NCBI GenBank assembly: GCA_013339895.1
Contig: JABACO010000007.1
Span: 6,436,953-6,500,952 of the forward strand
DNA: 64,000 nucleotides
Direction: 5' to 3'
DNA from: Ephydatia muelleri
Taxonomy: Eukaryota; Porifera; Demospongiae; Spongillida; Spongillidae
In this document: in pieces, positions 16,982 to 64,000 of the stretch
How positions within the stretch are numbered: the first letter of the stretch is position 1
Layout: each line of letters starts with the position of its first letter
Program-made: the position numbers and the translations under genes
Notes under the pieces: model-generated
What the model was told of the DNA's origin: nothing
What the model saw: only the letters and a program-made list of their open reading frames with translations
Database searches by the model: none

Positions 16982-17164
16982 TCAACAATCATTCTTTTAT
17001 ACAGTACCTGTACATGTTTGACCTTGCTACTGTATGTGCACATAATAACTGAATGACATTCCCAAAACATTTCTCAAGTAGACAAAATAACACAAATAGA
17101 GATGAAGAAAAAAAGAATATGTCTCTGTTCACTTTTGATGCTGCTACCAGATGCTTATAACTAC

Positions 17165-63209
<46,045 letters not shown>

Positions 63210-63695
63210 CTGTAGTACATATCAGGTATGCACATCTACATGTATGACACAACACATACACCTCTAGCATTTTATTTGACAGGTCATTTGCATAAGTACA
63301 TTTCTGTACCAAGTAATTATGAGCACAAACGAATCACGTGCTCTTCCCTTTTAGACCTGCACAGCCTTTTCAAACTTGCAGGCCACATTGTGCTCGTGAT
63401 TGTATACCTCGAGCATTCGACACTCAGCGTGCAGTGTGCTTCGTGCTATAATGCCATGAGCCGAGCACCATAATTGCATGTCCCCCCCATGGTGAATAGT
63501 TTTCACAATACACATATTTACATGTACATGATCAGTACTTGCACTGTATTACAATTGCAGACGATTTACACAATTCATTCTAGTCACATTGGCAAAAGCT
63601 ACGCAACACTAGAATTGTATTTCAACCCCAACATCAAAATACATGTAAAACTACTGTTGTGGAAAACTATGCTAGAACAAAGCTACACTGAGAAA

Positions 63696-64000
63696 TGACA
63701 CTAACTTTCAATAACCTGCTACACTGCTTTCAATAATCCGCTACACTGTACCAGGAATGACACTAACTTTCAATAACCCGCTACACTGTACCAGGAATGA
63801 CACTAACTTTCAATAACCCGCTACACTGTACCAGGAATGACACTAACTTTCAATAACCCGCTACACTGTACCAGGAATGACACTAACTTTCAATAATCCG
63901 CTACACTGTACCAGGAATGACACTAACTTTCAATAATCCGCTACACTGTACCAGGAATGACACTAACTTTCAATAACCCGCTACACTGTACCAGGAATGA
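63696..64000. repeat. 40-bp minisatellite running off the window end
   Basis: About seven units of AATGACACTAACTTTCAATA then ACCCGCTACACTGTACCAGG, nearly identical, with AATCCGC/AACCCGC variants. It lies in the POLE intron 5' of exon 63151-63209 and continues past 64000. Confidence 0.95.

Overview
The window is eukaryotic, almost certainly from an early-branching animal; a sponge is my best guess. This is inferred from the genes: a semaphorin, a receptor tyrosine kinase with a sponge-like kinase domain, and a POLE gene split into dozens of GT-AG exons. It is also inferred from the intron load of minisatellites, foldback elements and tyrosine-recombinase retrotransposons. A 1-kb assembly gap (N) lies at 4223-5222. 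No prokaryotic, organellar or viral gene is evident.

Layout. (1) 1-2359: degenerate sequence with a frameshifted unknown ORF. (2) 2360-5330, minus strand: a semaphorin-like membrane protein (signal peptide exon, gap, sema-domain exons, PSI domain, transmembrane segment). (3) 5331-10876: mostly non-coding, with small inverted-repeat elements and one mobile-element-like ORF remnant. (4) 10877-16482, plus strand: a receptor tyrosine kinase (transmembrane exon, juxtamembrane exons, complete kinase domain, C-tail). (5) 17165-63209, minus strand: 33 exons covering about the C-terminal two thirds of the DNA polymerase epsilon catalytic subunit, POLE, from just before polymerase motif B to the stop codon. 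RTK and POLE are convergent, with under 0.7 kb between their stop codons. (6) One POLE intron (32437-50649, 18.2 kb) holds a piggyBac-like remnant, at least four DIRS/Ngaro-type retroelement copies or fragments (gag with a CCCH finger, RT-RNase H, tyrosine recombinase; no methyltransferase domain seen), and a truncated ORF resembling the nuclease end of another retroelement.

Exon borders of POLE, the kinase and the semaphorin were placed by hand, using splice dinucleotides, reading phase across junctions and family similarity. The phases agree through the whole POLE chain except at four places where a net one or two bases are gained or lost, mostly in short homopolymers. These look more like consensus errors than gene decay, but this is unproven.

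The most unusual signal is a repeated pattern: tandem repeats whose unit contains an exon's own 5' splice site, so the donor is copied many times into the intron. It occurs once in the kinase gene (42-bp unit, frame-preserving) and at least twice in POLE. A related case is a minisatellite grown inside the recombinase gene of a retroelement. The palindrome TGTACATGTACA is also strikingly frequent across the window, and part of it is translated in the kinase ectodomain.
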